Origin: Stenotrophomonas tumulicola
Lineage (GTDB): Bacteria; Pseudomonadota; Gammaproteobacteria; Xanthomonadales; Xanthomonadaceae
Assembly (NCBI RefSeq): GCF_014117215.1
Contig: NZ_JACGXS010000002.1
Location: 310,001 to 374,000, forward strand
Direction of reading: 5' to 3'
Length of the DNA stretch: 64,000 bases
Position 1 is the stretch's first letter, and the number at the start of each line of letters is the position of its first letter. The position numbers and the translations under genes were made by a program. The notes under the pieces are model-generated. The model was given only the letters and a program-made list of their open reading frames with translations, did no database searches and had not been told where the DNA came from. This document shows, one piece after another, positions 45,261-54,705 of this stretch.

Positions 45261-46322
45261 TTACAACGAACGGCTGATGGTGAAGCTGCCGAAGATCGGC
45301 GATTGCCGTTGGCCATCGAATTCCTTGGTGCTGTGGTAACGCGCCACGGCGAATTTCCAGCGTCCGCGCATGACCGCGATGCCGTAACCGCCCTGTGCGA
45401 CCACCGGCTTCTTGTCCACGCTGTGGCTGTTGCGGAAGGTGTTGCCGTCCAGCGTGATGTCCCGGATTACCCAGGCGGCGTCGGTGGTGGCGAACAGGTG
45501 CCACGACCAGCCACTCGGCCTGCCGCCACGGGAAGGTGCGGTGTTCTCGCCCGCCGGGCGCAGTGGCGTGCTGCCGAAATCGTCCGGCAGCTTCCAGCCG
45601 AAACGCACTTCCATGCCCGCATTGGCGTGGGTGGACAGGTTGCCGATGGCACCGCCGTAATGGCTGATGGCATCCCAGCCCCAGCCAGTGGCGTTGAGGG
45701 TGGCGTCGCGCGGCCAGCGGTTCATCCGCTCGTGGGTCAGCATGATCACCGGTTCGTTGTGCAGCTGGTTGTCCCAGCCTTCGAACTTGTCGTCGCCCAG
45801 CAGGTCGTGCACCGCATCCTGTACCTCCTTGCCCTGCGCCCATGGGCCCACCACGCCCAGGGTGAGCTGGGTGGTCTGCAGGAAATTGCCGCGCCGTGCG
45901 TTGTAGCCGAAGCTGCCGACCAGTACGCCCGCATAGGGGCGGTCGTCTTCAATGACATCGCGACGGGTGAAGTCGTTGGGCGTGTAGATGCCCTGGGCGA
46001 CGCTGAAGATCATGTTCTGCTGTTCGTACTCACCCGGGTGCAGCGCTTCGAGGTGGCTGTTGACCCAGCGCGCCAGCCGCGGCAGGCAGGGGTCGTTGGT
46101 GTAGTCCACCAGGTTCGGCGACACGAAGGTGATCTGCGCGCCGTTGGTATATCCCTGATCCTGGTCGGCACCGCCGAACAGGTCGTTGTCGACGCGGAAG
46201 TTGATCTGGGGGGGATGGTCCTTCAACGCGCTCTGGCTGCATTGTTCAGCTGCGTGGAGGGGGAGGGCGGCGGCCAGCAGGCCGGTCAGCCCGAGGGCTG
46301 CAGCGATGCGCGTTGGGTGCAT
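45261..46322 (-). CDS. Lipid A 3'-O-deacylase LpxR family outer-membrane protein
   Basis: 353-residue outer-membrane barrel enzyme (DUF2219/LpxR family) that removes the 3' acyloxyacyl chain of lipid A. Signal peptide about 1-25 (LPLHAA), then the active-site block FRVDNDLFGG with DQDQGYTNG, matching the Asn-Asp and Thr of LpxR, and a His in MLTHERMNRW. Ends in FGSFTISRSL with a C-terminal aromatic/hydrophobic strand. The start at 46322 opens the signal peptide; an upstream open stretch is rejected. It would remodel LPS and dampen host recognition. Confidence 0.9.
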   Translation of the reverse strand: MHPTRIAAALGLTGLLAAALPLHAAEQCSQSALKDHPPQINFRVDNDLFGGADQDQGYTNGAQITFVSPNLVDYTNDPCLPRLARWVNSHLEALHPGEYEQQNMIFSVAQGIYTPNDFTRRDVIEDDRPYAGVLVGSFGYNARRGNFLQTTQLTLGVVGPWAQGKEVQDAVHDLLGDDKFEGWDNQLHNEPVIMLTHERMNRWPRDATLNATGWGWDAISHYGGAIGNLSTHANAGMEVRFGWKLPDDFGSTPLRPAGENTAPSRGGRPSGWSWHLFATTDAAWVIRDITLDGNTFRNSHSVDKKPVVAQGGYGIAVMRGRWKFAVARYHSTKEFDGQRQSPIFGSFTISRSL

Positions 46323-46473
46323 GGGAGTCCAGGGTGGGTATTTTTCGAGGTTTTTCGCGCAGACACAGTAGCGCCAGTGTCTGTGCAGTTCGATAACGTC
46401 AGCATCATTGCATTGTTCCGCGCGTGGGGATGTGTATTTGCACGAGGATCGTCCTGCGGGTGACGTCATAAAA

Positions 46474-46489
46474 TGTGATTTACGTCACA
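46474..46489. promoter_or_regulatory. CRP/Clp-type binding site between lpxR and the CsgG-like gene
   Basis: TGTGA-TTTACG-TCACA: both half-sites match the CRP consensus perfectly with 6-base spacing. Located 152 bases upstream of the lpxR start and 192 upstream of the CsgG-like start. An 8-base palindrome TGACGTCA (46461-46468) lies beside it. In Xanthomonadaceae the matching regulator would be Clp, which responds to c-di-GMP. Confidence 0.7.
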
Positions 46490-46680
46490 TTATTGCTGGC
46501 ATCCGATACGCAGTGCCTGGCATGTCGTTCAGCTGAGGTTGCCCTCGTGAAGCCCCTGTCATATCCTCAGCCCGGGCGCCAAGGGGGGCGTCGCACAAAG
46601 GATTCAGGTCGGCCGCACAGGCCCTTCTAACCAATGGATTGCGCACTGCCCGCAACGGGTGGCAGCGCTGGACAACTGAC

Positions 46681-47673
46681 ATGACCAAAACCAATACGCT
46701 TGCCAACTTCATGGCCTGTGCCGCGCTGGGCATCGGGCTGGCCACGATCAGCGCACCGGCATCGGCCGGCCTGCGCGACGCCTTCACTTCCAGCAAGACC
46801 TCCGCGCAGGAGCAGAACAAGCAGGGCCAGGCACAGATTCCCGTGTGCACCAAGCCGCTGGGTTCGATCTCCGTCATCGAGCCCGAAGACGTGGTGAACT
46901 GGTGGACCGGCCAGCAGCTGCCGGCACCGTCCAAGCTGATCAAGGTGTTCGTCAACAAGTCCAAGTGCTTCACGCTGGTGGACCGTGGCGTCGGCATGGC
47001 TGCTGCCCAGGCAGAACGCGCGCTGGCATCCGACGGCGAGCTGCGTGGCCGTTCCAACATCGGCAAGGGCCAGATCCGCGCGGCCGACTACGTGCTGGTG
47101 CCGGACCTGATTTCGCAGAACAACAATGCCGGGGGCAATGCCATCGGCGGCCTGCTGGGCGGGCTGATCGGTGGCAAGGCCGGTGCGGTGGTGGGCGGGT
47201 TGAACTTCCGCAGCAAGACCGCCGACGTCACCCTGACGCTGACCGACGTGCGCTCTTCCGAGCAGGTGGCCATCGTCGAAGGTAATTCCAAGAAGACTGA
47301 CCTGGGTTGGGGCGCTGGCGGCGGCCTGTTCGGCGGCAGCGGCATCGGTGCGATGGGCGTGGGCGGTTACGCCAACACCGAGCTGGGCCAGGTGATCACG
47401 CTGGCCTACCTGCAGGCCTATACCAACATGGTGGCCGAGCTGGGCGGGTTGCCGGAGAACGCGTCGGCAGCCAACAGCAGCCAGGCGGTGACCATGCTGA
47501 AGCCAGGCCGCCTGCTGGCCAACGCGAAGGGTACCGGCGCGGCCGTGCGTGAGCTGGAGCCGGGCATGCTGCTGTACCCCACCGGCACCAAGGAAGGCAC
47601 CATGTGGGAAGTGGAAGATGAAATGGGCAACAAGGGCTGGGTCAATTCCACCTTCATGGAACTGGCGAAGTAA
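46681..47673 (+). CDS. CsgG/HfaB-family outer-membrane protein with SH3-like tail
   Basis: 330 residues: signal peptide about 1-29 (SAPASA), a CsgG-type nucleotide-free fold with CTKPLGSISVIEP and FVNKSKCFTLVDRG, Gly-rich membrane-spanning part (GGLLGGLIGGKAGAVVGG and GGGLFGGSGIGAMGVGGYA), and a C-terminal SH3b-like domain (about 270-330, ending GNKGWVNSTFMELAK). No lipobox. CsgG forms the curli secretion channel, but no curli genes occur here. Could be a secretion pore or an envelope stress protein. Confidence 0.82.
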   Translation: MTKTNTLANFMACAALGIGLATISAPASAGLRDAFTSSKTSAQEQNKQGQAQIPVCTKPLGSISVIEPEDVVNWWTGQQLPAPSKLIKVFVNKSKCFTLVDRGVGMAAAQAERALASDGELRGRSNIGKGQIRAADYVLVPDLISQNNNAGGNAIGGLLGGLIGGKAGAVVGGLNFRSKTADVTLTLTDVRSSEQVAIVEGNSKKTDLGWGAGGGLFGGSGIGAMGVGGYANTELGQVITLAYLQAYTNMVAELGGLPENASAANSSQAVTMLKPGRLLANAKGTGAAVRELEPGMLLYPTGTKEGTMWEVEDEMGNKGWVNSTFMELAK

Positions 47674-47704
47674 GCGGGATGTCCTGCTGACAGTCCGCTG
47701 CGCT

Positions 47705-47941
47705 CGCCGGGCATGGCCCGGCGCTACCGATGTACCGAGCGATGATCCGTAGCGCCGGGCCATGCCCGGCGAGCAATGATCCGTAGCGCCGGGCCATGCC
47801 CGGCGAGCAATGATCCGTAGCGCCGGGCCATGCCCGGCGAGCAATGATCCGTAGCGCCGGGCCACGCCGGGCGAACAATGGTCCGTAGCGCCGGGCCATG
47901 CCCGGCGAGCAATGATCCGTAGCGCCGGGCCATGCCCGGCG
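47705..47941. repeat. REP array: one inverted plus six direct copies, 34-bp period
   Basis: Inverted copy 47705-47727, then forward copies starting at 47749, 47783, 47817, 47851, 47885 and 47919, exactly 34 bases apart, with the spacer GAGCAATGATCC. The fourth has CCACGCCGGGC in place of CCATGCCCGGC. This fills most of the 361-base gap between the CsgG-like gene and ybeD. Confidence 0.97.
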
Positions 47942-48034
47942 AGCACCGTGGCAGGGACGCGACGGCTGGTCGCCGTCACCCCAGGCACCCGTGCCCCCCT
48001 TGGGTTTGATCTTCACCGGCCCGATAATGGGCGC

Positions 48035-48313
48035 ATGGAAATCAAGTCCGACAACCCCGACCACGGCTTCCAGTTTCCCGGTCAGTTCGAACTCAGCGCC
48101 ATGGGCGCGGCGAACTCCGGGCTGGAAGTGGAACTTCCCAAGCTGCTGCAGGCTGCAGGCATCACCGTGCTGCACGAGCGCATCAGCTGGAAGCATTCGT
48201 CCAACGGCAAGTACGTCTCCGTGCGGCTGGCATTTACCGCCAGCGACCGTGCGCAGTACGACCTGGCCCACGAAGTGCTGCGCGACCACCCGGAAGTGAA
48301 GTGGACGCTGTAG
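48035..48313 (+). CDS. ybeD: DUF493 / YbeD family regulatory protein
   Basis: 92-residue ACT-like small protein of the YbeD family, usually found just before lipB. Seen: [13 protein letters not shown], a central [19 protein letters not shown] strand, and the C-terminal DHPEVKWTL. No enzyme activity is known for the family; a regulatory role in lipoate metabolism is suggested by synteny. The ATG at 48035 starts the conserved part; the frame upstream runs through the REP array and is rejected. Confidence 0.9.
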   Translation: MEIKSDNPDHGFQFPGQFELSAMGAANSGLEVELPKLLQAAGITVLHERISWKHSSNGKYVSVRLAFTASDRAQYDLAHEVLRDHPEVKWTL

Positions 48314-48984
48314 CCACTGCCGTTGACCATGCACTGCGTCCCGCCGTCGTCCGCGACCTGGGGCGCCAGGCCTACGAACCGGTCTGGCATGCAATGCAGC
48401 GTTTCACCGACCAGCGTGATGACGACAGCGCCGACGAACTGTGGGTGGTCGAACACGATCCGGTGTTCACCCTGGGCCAGGCCGGCAAGCCGGAACATGT
48501 GCTGGCGCCGGGCGATATCCCGGTGGTGCACGTGGACCGTGGGGGCCAGGTGACCTACCACGGGCCCGGGCAGATCGTGGTCTATCCGTTGCTGCGGCTG
48601 CCGCGGCTGGGTATCGGCGTGCGTGATTACGTGTGCCGGATCGAGCAGGCCATCATCGACACGCTGGGCGAATGGAACATCGGCGCTGAACGCCAGGACG
48701 GCGCGCCGGGCGTGTATGTGGGCGGGGCCAAGGTGGCCGCGCTGGGCATCCGCGTGCGCCGCGGCTGCACCTTCCATGGCCTGGCCTTCAACGTGGCCAT
48801 GGACCTGGAACCATTCCACCGCATCAACCCCTGTGGCTACGAAGGGCTGCAGGTGACCGCAATGGTAGACTTGGGCGGTCCATCCGGCATGGATGCCGTC
48901 AAGCCGGTGCTGCTGGACCAACTGGCCCGCCAGTTCGGCCTGCTGCTGCGACCGACGCCGGAACAGCCGGACCTGTCCGCCTGA
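48301..48984 (+). CDS. lipB: Lipoyl(octanoyl) transferase LipB
   Basis: 227-residue enzyme moving octanoyl groups from acyl carrier protein to lipoyl domains, first step of lipoate synthesis. Seen: [42 protein letters not shown] and the catalytic Cys in [10 protein letters not shown], with the conserved Lys in GGAKVAA. GTG start overlapping the end of ybeD by 13 bases, so the two are translationally coupled. Followed by lipA after 42 bases. Confidence 0.96.
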   Translation: MDAVATAVDHALRPAVVRDLGRQAYEPVWHAMQRFTDQRDDDSADELWVVEHDPVFTLGQAGKPEHVLAPGDIPVVHVDRGGQVTYHGPGQIVVYPLLRLPRLGIGVRDYVCRIEQAIIDTLGEWNIGAERQDGAPGVYVGGAKVAALGIRVRRGCTFHGLAFNVAMDLEPFHRINPCGYEGLQVTAMVDLGGPSGMDAVKPVLLDQLARQFGLLLRPTPEQPDLSA

Positions 48985-49026
48985 TTTGAACTGAAACCAC
49001 GCGGCCGCGTTGCCGCCGGGAACACC

Positions 49027-50040
49027 ATGACCGAACAGACTGCCCGCACCATTCCCCTGCAGATGCTGCAGGGCGAAGCCGTTCCCGCCGCCGCGCCGAT
49101 GCAGGCGGGCGTCAAACAGCTGGGCGGGGACAAGATCAACCGCTCACCGGTGCAGTTCGCCGATGCGCCGGTGCTGCGCAAGCCGTCGTGGATCCGCGTG
49201 CGCATTCCTTCGGGCAATGCGGTGCAGAACCTGAAGGCCAAGCTGCGCGAAAACCGCCTGGTGACGGTGTGCGAGGAGGCCAGCTGCCCGAACATCCATG
49301 AGTGCTTCGGCCACGGCACCGCTACCTTCATGATCCTGGGCGAGGTCTGCACCCGGCGCTGCTCGTTCTGCGACGTGGCCCATGGCCGTCCGAAACCACC
49401 CGATGCCAACGAGCCGGCCAGCCTGGGCCAGACCGTGGCCGACATGGGACTGAAGTACGTGGTGGTGACCAGCGTGGACCGCGATGACCTGCGCGACGGG
49501 GGTGCCCAGCACTTCGTGGACTGCATCACCGCCATCCGCGCGAAGTCGCCGGGTACGCGCATCGAAGTGCTGACCCCAGACTTCCGCGGCAAGGGCCGCA
49601 TGGAGCGCGCGCTGGAGATCCTGGCGAAGAACCCGCCGGATGTGTTCAACCACAACATCGAGACCGTGCCGGACCTGTACCGCAACGTGCGCCCGGGCGC
49701 GGACTACCAGTGGTCGCTGACCCTGCTGAAGAACTTCAAGGCGCAGCACCCGGAAGTACCGACCAAGAGCGGCATCATGCTGGGCCTGGGCGAAGAGTTC
49801 GAGCAGATCAAGGCCACCATGCGCGACCTGCGCGCGCACGACGTGGACATGATCACCATCGGCCAGTACCTGCAGCCGACCGCGCACCACCATCCGGTGC
49901 TGCGTTACTGGACGCCGGAAGACTACAAGGCGCTGGAGGTCTACGGCTACGAGCTGGGCTTCAGCCACGTGGCGTCCGGGCCGATGGTGCGCTCGTCGTA
50001 CCACGCCGACGTGCAGGCCAAGGGCGCCGGCGTCGCCTGA
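49027..50040 (+). CDS. lipA: Lipoyl synthase LipA
   Basis: 337-residue radical SAM enzyme inserting two sulfurs into protein-bound octanoyl chains. Both iron-sulfur motifs are visible: the auxiliary cluster [12 protein letters not shown] and the radical SAM CxxxCxxC (CTRRCSFCD), plus the [11 protein letters not shown]-terminal motif with the conserved Arg-Ser-Ser-Tyr. Completes the ybeD-lipB-lipA operon. Confidence 0.97.
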   Translation: MTEQTARTIPLQMLQGEAVPAAAPMQAGVKQLGGDKINRSPVQFADAPVLRKPSWIRVRIPSGNAVQNLKAKLRENRLVTVCEEASCPNIHECFGHGTATFMILGEVCTRRCSFCDVAHGRPKPPDANEPASLGQTVADMGLKYVVVTSVDRDDLRDGGAQHFVDCITAIRAKSPGTRIEVLTPDFRGKGRMERALEILAKNPPDVFNHNIETVPDLYRNVRPGADYQWSLTLLKNFKAQHPEVPTKSGIMLGLGEEFEQIKATMRDLRAHDVDMITIGQYLQPTAHHHPVLRYWTPEDYKALEVYGYELGFSHVASGPMVRSSYHADVQAKGAGVA

Positions 50041-50055
50041 GCGGCCGATTGCCTG

Positions 50056-50161
50056 GTAGCGCCGGGCCATGCCCGGCGGAATCCCGGACGCGCCGCTATG
50101 CTCGGAAGCGCCGCTATGCCCGGACGCACCGCCACGCCCGCCGAGCACGGCTCGGCGCTAC
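50056..50161. repeat. REP pair with decayed copies between lipA and prc
   Basis: Forward copy 50056-50078 and inverted copy 50139-50161; between them GCGCCGCTATGCTCGG and GCGCCGCTATGCCCGG are half-copies. The remaining 175 bases to the prc start have an AT-richer part (CACATTCACAATTTGCTACAGG) that may hold the promoter. Confidence 0.85.
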
Positions 50162-50337
50162 CGGCGGCTGCCATGCGGCCGGCCCCAGCCCACATTCACA
50201 ATTTGCTACAGGGGCCGGTTTAGGCTGGATTTGTGTGTTCCGGAACACCGGGTGACAAAGCCCGCAACTTTCGGCACTGTCGTGTTGTCCTAACTGCGCG
50301 CAGTCTCCCTTTCAGCCAGGTGTCCCAGAGCAATTCC

Positions 50338-52515
50338 ATGAAATTCAAAGCCCCCGCCTTCCTGATTGCCCTGGCCCTTACCGCGCCGCTGGCGCTGGCC
50401 GCGCAGGCCGATTCGCCGGCGCTGCCGGCCGCTGCCACCGCCGACCAGGCGACCACGTCCAAGCTGGTCTATGGCCTGCTGTCCGACAGCCGCTACGCCT
50501 ACCGGCCGCGCGCGCTGGACGAGGCTACCTCGAAGGATGTCTTCAAGCGCTATCTGGAAACGCTCGACGGCGGCAAGCAGTTCTTCACCCAGGCCGACGT
50601 GGCGACCTTCGCGCCGTTCGAGGCCGGCATCGCCACCGCCATCCGCGGTGGCGAGCTGGAACCGGCCTTCCAGGTGTTCGCGGTGTACAAGCAGCGGGTT
50701 GCACAGCGGGTGGGTTATGCACGCGGCCTGCTCAAGCGCGAGCCGGATTTCAGCACCGACGAAAAGTTCGAGTACGACCGCAAGGACGTGCCATGGGCGG
50801 CCAGCGACGTCGAACTGGACGAGCTGTGGCGCAAATCGGTCAAGAACGACTGGCTGCGCCTGAAGCTGGCCGGCAAGAAGCCGGATGAAATCCGCAAGAC
50901 GCTGGACAAGCGCTATTCCACGCTGGAAAGGTCGGTAAACGAGCTGAAGGGCGAGGACGTGTTCCAGTTCTTCCTCAACGCCTATACCAGCGCGGTTGAT
51001 CCGCACACCGATTACTTCACCCCGCGCACCGCCGAGAACTTCAACCAGGCGATGTCGCTGTCGCTGGAAGGCATCGGCGCGCAGTTGCAGCGCCAGGACG
51101 ACATGGTGGTGATCCGCGAGATCATCGCCGGTGGCCCGGCGGCGGTGGACGGCAAGCTGAAGCCGGGTGACCGCATCGTCGGCGTCGGCCAAGGCAAGTC
51201 CGGACCGATCGAAGATGTCATCGGCTGGCGCATCGACGATGTGGTCGCCAAGATCCGTGGCAACAAGGACACCCAGGTGCGGCTGGAATTCATTCCGGCC
51301 GAGGAAGGCGTGGACGGCAAGCACCACACGCTGACGCTGACCCGGCAGAAGGTGCGCCTGGCCGAGCAGGCAGCGAAGGGCGAAACCCTGACCATCCCGG
51401 GCACCGACGGTGCGCCGGAGCGCAAGGTCGGGGTGATCAAGCTGCCGACCTTCTACCAGGATTTCGAGGGCCGCCGCCGCAACGCCACCGACTATGCCTC
51501 GGCCACCCGCGACGTGGCCAAGCTGTTGGCTGGTTTCAAGAACGACAAGCTGGACGGCGTGGTGCTGGACCTGCGCAACAACGGTGGTGGTTCGCTGGAC
51601 GAAGCGATCGAGCTGACCGGTCTGTTCATCGAGCAGGGCCCGGTGGTGCAGGTGCGTGAGTCCGGTGGCCGTGTCACCGTCAACAGCGACCGCAGCGAGG
51701 CGGTGGCCTGGGACGGTCCGCTGGCGGTGCTGATCAACCGTGGTTCGGCCTCGGCATCGGAGATCTTCGCCGGCGCCATCCAGGATTACGGGCGTGGCCT
51801 GGTGATCGGTGAGACCACTTTCGGCAAGGGCACCGTGCAGAACATCGTAGACCTGGACCGTTGGCCCAGCGGCGAAACCCAGCGCTTCGGCCAGGTGAAG
51901 CTGACCATCGCGCAGTTCTTCCGTGTCAGCGGCAGCAGCACCCAGCACAAGGGCGTGGTGCCGGACCTGGCCTTCCCGGCCAGCGTGGATGCCACCGAGT
52001 TCGGCGAAAGCACTTACGACAACGCACTGCCGTGGACCCGCATCGCCGCCGTGCCGCACACCCAGTACGGCAACTTCGGGCCGCTGCTGCCGAAGCTGGA
52101 AACCCGGCATGATGCGCGCATCGCGGCCGACAAGGAGTTCCAGTGGTGGAACGAGGATGTCGAGCAGTTCCGTACGGAAAAGGCCAAGAAGTACATTTCG
52201 CTCAACGAAGACGAGCGCCGCGCCGAGCGTGAGCGCCAGGACAAGCAGCGCACCGACCGCCAAGCGATCCGCAAGGAGCTGGGCCTGGACCTGGACCCGC
52301 TGGCCGACGACAGCAATGACGATGGCCTGACCGGCAACGAGCGCGACATCGTCAAGGATGCGGCGCGCGAGAAGGCGGCAGAGAAGCGTCCGGACCCGCT
52401 GCTGCGCGAATCGGCATCGATCCTGGCTGATGCGGTCAACCTGCTGGAGGATGATCGCCCGCTGTCCGCACAGGTGCTGCCGCAGTCCACCGGCGCGGGC
52501 CGCTGGGCGGATTGA
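50338..52515 (+). CDS. prc: Tail-specific protease Prc (carboxy-terminal processing peptidase)
   Basis: 725-residue periplasmic S41 protease that degrades tagged or misfolded proteins and processes envelope proteins. Signal peptide about 1-22 (LALAAQ), N-terminal helical domain, PDZ domain about 245-330 (QDDMVVIREIIAGGPA), protease core with VLDLRNNGGGSLDEA, catalytic Ser in NRGSASASEIF (about 470) and Lys in TFGKGTVQN (about 497). C-terminal Arg/Glu/Lys-rich DUF3340-like tail. Length fits the long Prc type. Confidence 0.95.
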   Translation: MKFKAPAFLIALALTAPLALAAQADSPALPAAATADQATTSKLVYGLLSDSRYAYRPRALDEATSKDVFKRYLETLDGGKQFFTQADVATFAPFEAGIATAIRGGELEPAFQVFAVYKQRVAQRVGYARGLLKREPDFSTDEKFEYDRKDVPWAASDVELDELWRKSVKNDWLRLKLAGKKPDEIRKTLDKRYSTLERSVNELKGEDVFQFFLNAYTSAVDPHTDYFTPRTAENFNQAMSLSLEGIGAQLQRQDDMVVIREIIAGGPAAVDGKLKPGDRIVGVGQGKSGPIEDVIGWRIDDVVAKIRGNKDTQVRLEFIPAEEGVDGKHHTLTLTRQKVRLAEQAAKGETLTIPGTDGAPERKVGVIKLPTFYQDFEGRRRNATDYASATRDVAKLLAGFKNDKLDGVVLDLRNNGGGSLDEAIELTGLFIEQGPVVQVRESGGRVTVNSDRSEAVAWDGPLAVLINRGSASASEIFAGAIQDYGRGLVIGETTFGKGTVQNIVDLDRWPSGETQRFGQVKLTIAQFFRVSGSSTQHKGVVPDLAFPASVDATEFGESTYDNALPWTRIAAVPHTQYGNFGPLLPKLETRHDARIAADKEFQWWNEDVEQFRTEKAKKYISLNEDERRAERERQDKQRTDRQAIRKELGLDLDPLADDSNDDGLTGNERDIVKDAAREKAAEKRPDPLLRESASILADAVNLLEDDRPLSAQVLPQSTGAGRWAD

Positions 52516-52538
52516 AGGTGGCACGGGCGCTGGGTTCC

Positions 52539-52713
52539 CGCCGAGCATGGCTCGGCGCTACGGCTCATCTGGCGCTACGGCCCGCTCGGCGCCACGGGCC
52601 ATCTGGCGCTGTGGTCCATCTGTAGCGCCGAGCCATGCTCGGCGGCTTCTCCAGGCAGCGGCCGATCCGATGCGGGCCGCGCCGCGCGCTCGCCGAGCAT
52701 GGCTCGGCGCTAC
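52539..52713. repeat. REP cluster after prc
   Basis: Inverted GAGCATGGCTCGG-type copy 52539-52561, forward copy 52622-52644, inverted copy 52691-52713. Between them several GGCGCTACGG/GGCGCCACGG remnants at 52570-52610. Confidence 0.9.
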
Positions 52714-52803
52714 AGGGTGAAGGCGCCGCTCTGCCGCGCGCCGTGACCCGGCGCATACAGCGACCACGCTATGCTCCGCCGCATTGAACTGCCCGGAGTT
52801 GCC

Positions 52804-53406
52804 ATGCGGTTTCCTACCTTGCTTGCCGCCAGCATGATGATGGCGATGCTCAGCGCCTGCGGTGGCCGCGCTGCCGACAGTACGCTGCTGCGTGAATCGT
52901 TCGATTCGGGTGACATGTATTCCCGTACCGTGGATGGCACGCCGGCAGCGGCCTGCGAAGCGGCCCGGCGCACGCTGCTCAGCCAGGGCTATGCCATTGC
53001 GCGTGCCGATGATGCCGGCGTGGAAGGCAACAAGAACTTCCAGACACATGACGACAACCACGAGCAGTTGGTGCTGCGCATCTCCTGCGCGCCACGTGGC
53101 GAGCAGGCGCTGGTGTTCGTCAGTGCCGTGCAGGACCGCTATGCGCTGAAGAAGAGCCCTACCTCTGCCAGTGTCGGCGTGGGTGCGATCGGGTCGGTCT
53201 CGCTGCCGTTCGGCAGCAATGACGATTCGCTGGTCAGGGTGGCCAGCAGCACCGTCCAGGACGGGGAATTCTACGGTCGTTTCTTCCAGCGGCTGCAGCA
53301 GTACCTGCCTGCCGCCACGCAGGTGGCTGATCCGGCACTGGAGCCGGCAGCAGCTCCCGCAGCGTCCCCTCCGCACGGCGACCCGGTGGACAGCGGGCTG
53401 CACTGA
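52804..53406 (+). CDS. DUF2242-like lipoprotein
   Basis: 200-residue lipoprotein: lipobox MLSAC (Cys 19), then a compact domain with SFDSGDMYSRTVDGTPAAACE, a Cys in RISCAPRG, SAVQDRYALKKS and a Pro/Ala-rich end. The pattern fits the DUF2242 family of proteobacterial lipoproteins. Function unknown. Two bases before the next gene's start, so the pair is likely co-transcribed. Confidence 0.78.
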   Translation: MRFPTLLAASMMMAMLSACGGRAADSTLLRESFDSGDMYSRTVDGTPAAACEAARRTLLSQGYAIARADDAGVEGNKNFQTHDDNHEQLVLRISCAPRGEQALVFVSAVQDRYALKKSPTSASVGVGAIGSVSLPFGSNDDSLVRVASSTVQDGEFYGRFFQRLQQYLPAATQVADPALEPAAAPAASPPHGDPVDSGLH

Positions 53407-53408
53407 AC

Positions 53409-54701
53409 ATGCGCGCAGTTGCGGTGTTGCTGGGGTTGTTGCTGGCCTGTCCAGCAACAGCAGCGCCCCCTTCGCCTGCCTGCCAGCAAGGCCTGTTGCA
53501 GCGCCTGGGCTGGCGTTTCCAGAGCGGGGAAGTTAGTGCACCGCAGGTGCACGGCGGCGCGGTCTGCACACGCGCGGACCTGGGCGATGCGCAGGCGGCA
53601 GGCGACCTTCGCGTGGTGCTGCCACCGCACATGGATGACACCGCACGGGCGGCGCTGATGCAGCGCCTGCTGGACGATCCTGCGACTGTCTGTGCTTACG
53701 CGTTCCGGGTGGGCGAGGCGGCGCGAGATGCCGCGCAGCGATTACAGGACAATCCGGGCTATCGCTTCACCGGCCTGCAACTGGGCTGGATAGGTTTCGG
53801 ACTGCAGGGTGCGCAGGCACAGGGATGGCAGCGCACGCGCAGCCTGGGCCGCGGCTACCAGCCAGCGGGCAGCAACAGCCGGGCCGTGGATGCCTTCTAC
53901 CACGGCCGGGTGCGCAGCGAGTGCGGCGTCGGCCGCCAGGTAGCGCAACTGGCGACCCAGCGTGAGCTGCACGGCGATGCGTCGTTCGACCAGGCATTCG
54001 ACAGCGATGAGCTGGGCATCGGTACCTTCCTGGGCCTGCACGCCACCGACAGCATCCTGCTGGGTGCGCATGCCGGCACGCTGTTCGCCGACGGCAAGGC
54101 GGTGCGCACCGCGGCCATGGGACGGCAGGCGTTCATGGGGGCGCCGGGTTACCTCACCCATGCATTCGGCCGCGATACGCTGGATGACCTGGGCAACCAG
54201 GCCGAGAACTTCATCGTGGTGGACGTGGGTGCGGAGGCGGCGCAGGCGTTGCAGGCACATGCCGGGTTCGCCTGGTACGACCAGCGCAACCGTGCGCTGT
54301 GGGAGCTGTCGCGACAGGTGCCGCGGCGGGGCGTGCGCTTCTTCGAGCGCCTGCTGGTGGACCGCGAACCGGCGCTTCGGGCCTCGCTGACCCGAGATGA
54401 AACGGTGCTGGTGCAACGCATGGACACGCTGCTGGACGATCCGTTCTACCGGCAGTTCCTGATCTACGTGCATCCGCAGGGTATAAAACCCATTGGCTTC
54501 CATGTCGTGCGGCTGCTTGACCGCAATCCGCGCACGCCGTTCTCGGTGGAGCTGACGATGCACAATCTGCACACCACGCTGTACCGGCGCTGGCAGCAGG
54601 CGCAACTGCGCCACTGCGCTGCCACCGGTACGCCAGGCAGCCTGACTTCCGATTCCGGGCCGGACGGCATTCCCCGCCACGGCTTTCCAACAAAAAGGTG
54701 A
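53409..54701 (+). CDS. Secreted protein of unknown function, 430 aa
   Basis: Signal peptide about 1-19 (ACPATAAPP) and a large single domain I do not recognise. Notable: RVRSECGVGRQVAQL with a Cys at about 178, DELGIGTFLGLHATD, ENFIVVDVG, a His-rich IKPIGFHVVRLLD near the end, and an Arg-rich RQVPRRGVRF. A Cys-His arrangement like a transglutaminase or papain-like enzyme is imaginable but not shown. Three more Cys near the ends could form disulfides. Packed between a lipoprotein gene and gnd (4-base gap). Confidence 0.72.
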   Translation: MRAVAVLLGLLLACPATAAPPSPACQQGLLQRLGWRFQSGEVSAPQVHGGAVCTRADLGDAQAAGDLRVVLPPHMDDTARAALMQRLLDDPATVCAYAFRVGEAARDAAQRLQDNPGYRFTGLQLGWIGFGLQGAQAQGWQRTRSLGRGYQPAGSNSRAVDAFYHGRVRSECGVGRQVAQLATQRELHGDASFDQAFDSDELGIGTFLGLHATDSILLGAHAGTLFADGKAVRTAAMGRQAFMGAPGYLTHAFGRDTLDDLGNQAENFIVVDVGAEAAQALQAHAGFAWYDQRNRALWELSRQVPRRGVRFFERLLVDREPALRASLTRDETVLVQRMDTLLDDPFYRQFLIYVHPQGIKPIGFHVVRLLDRNPRTPFSVELTMHNLHTTLYRRWQQAQLRHCAATGTPGSLTSDSGPDGIPRHGFPTKR

Positions 54702-54705
54702 AGAA

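Noticed and set aside
47705-47941. Regular 34-bp repeats that resemble a small CRISPR array
   Set aside because: The repeated part is the REP palindrome plus an identical spacer; there are no unique spacers, no leader and no cas genes.
50290-52548. Minus-strand open frame of about 750 codons
   Set aside because: Antisense shadow of prc; no domain, signal or ribosome site.
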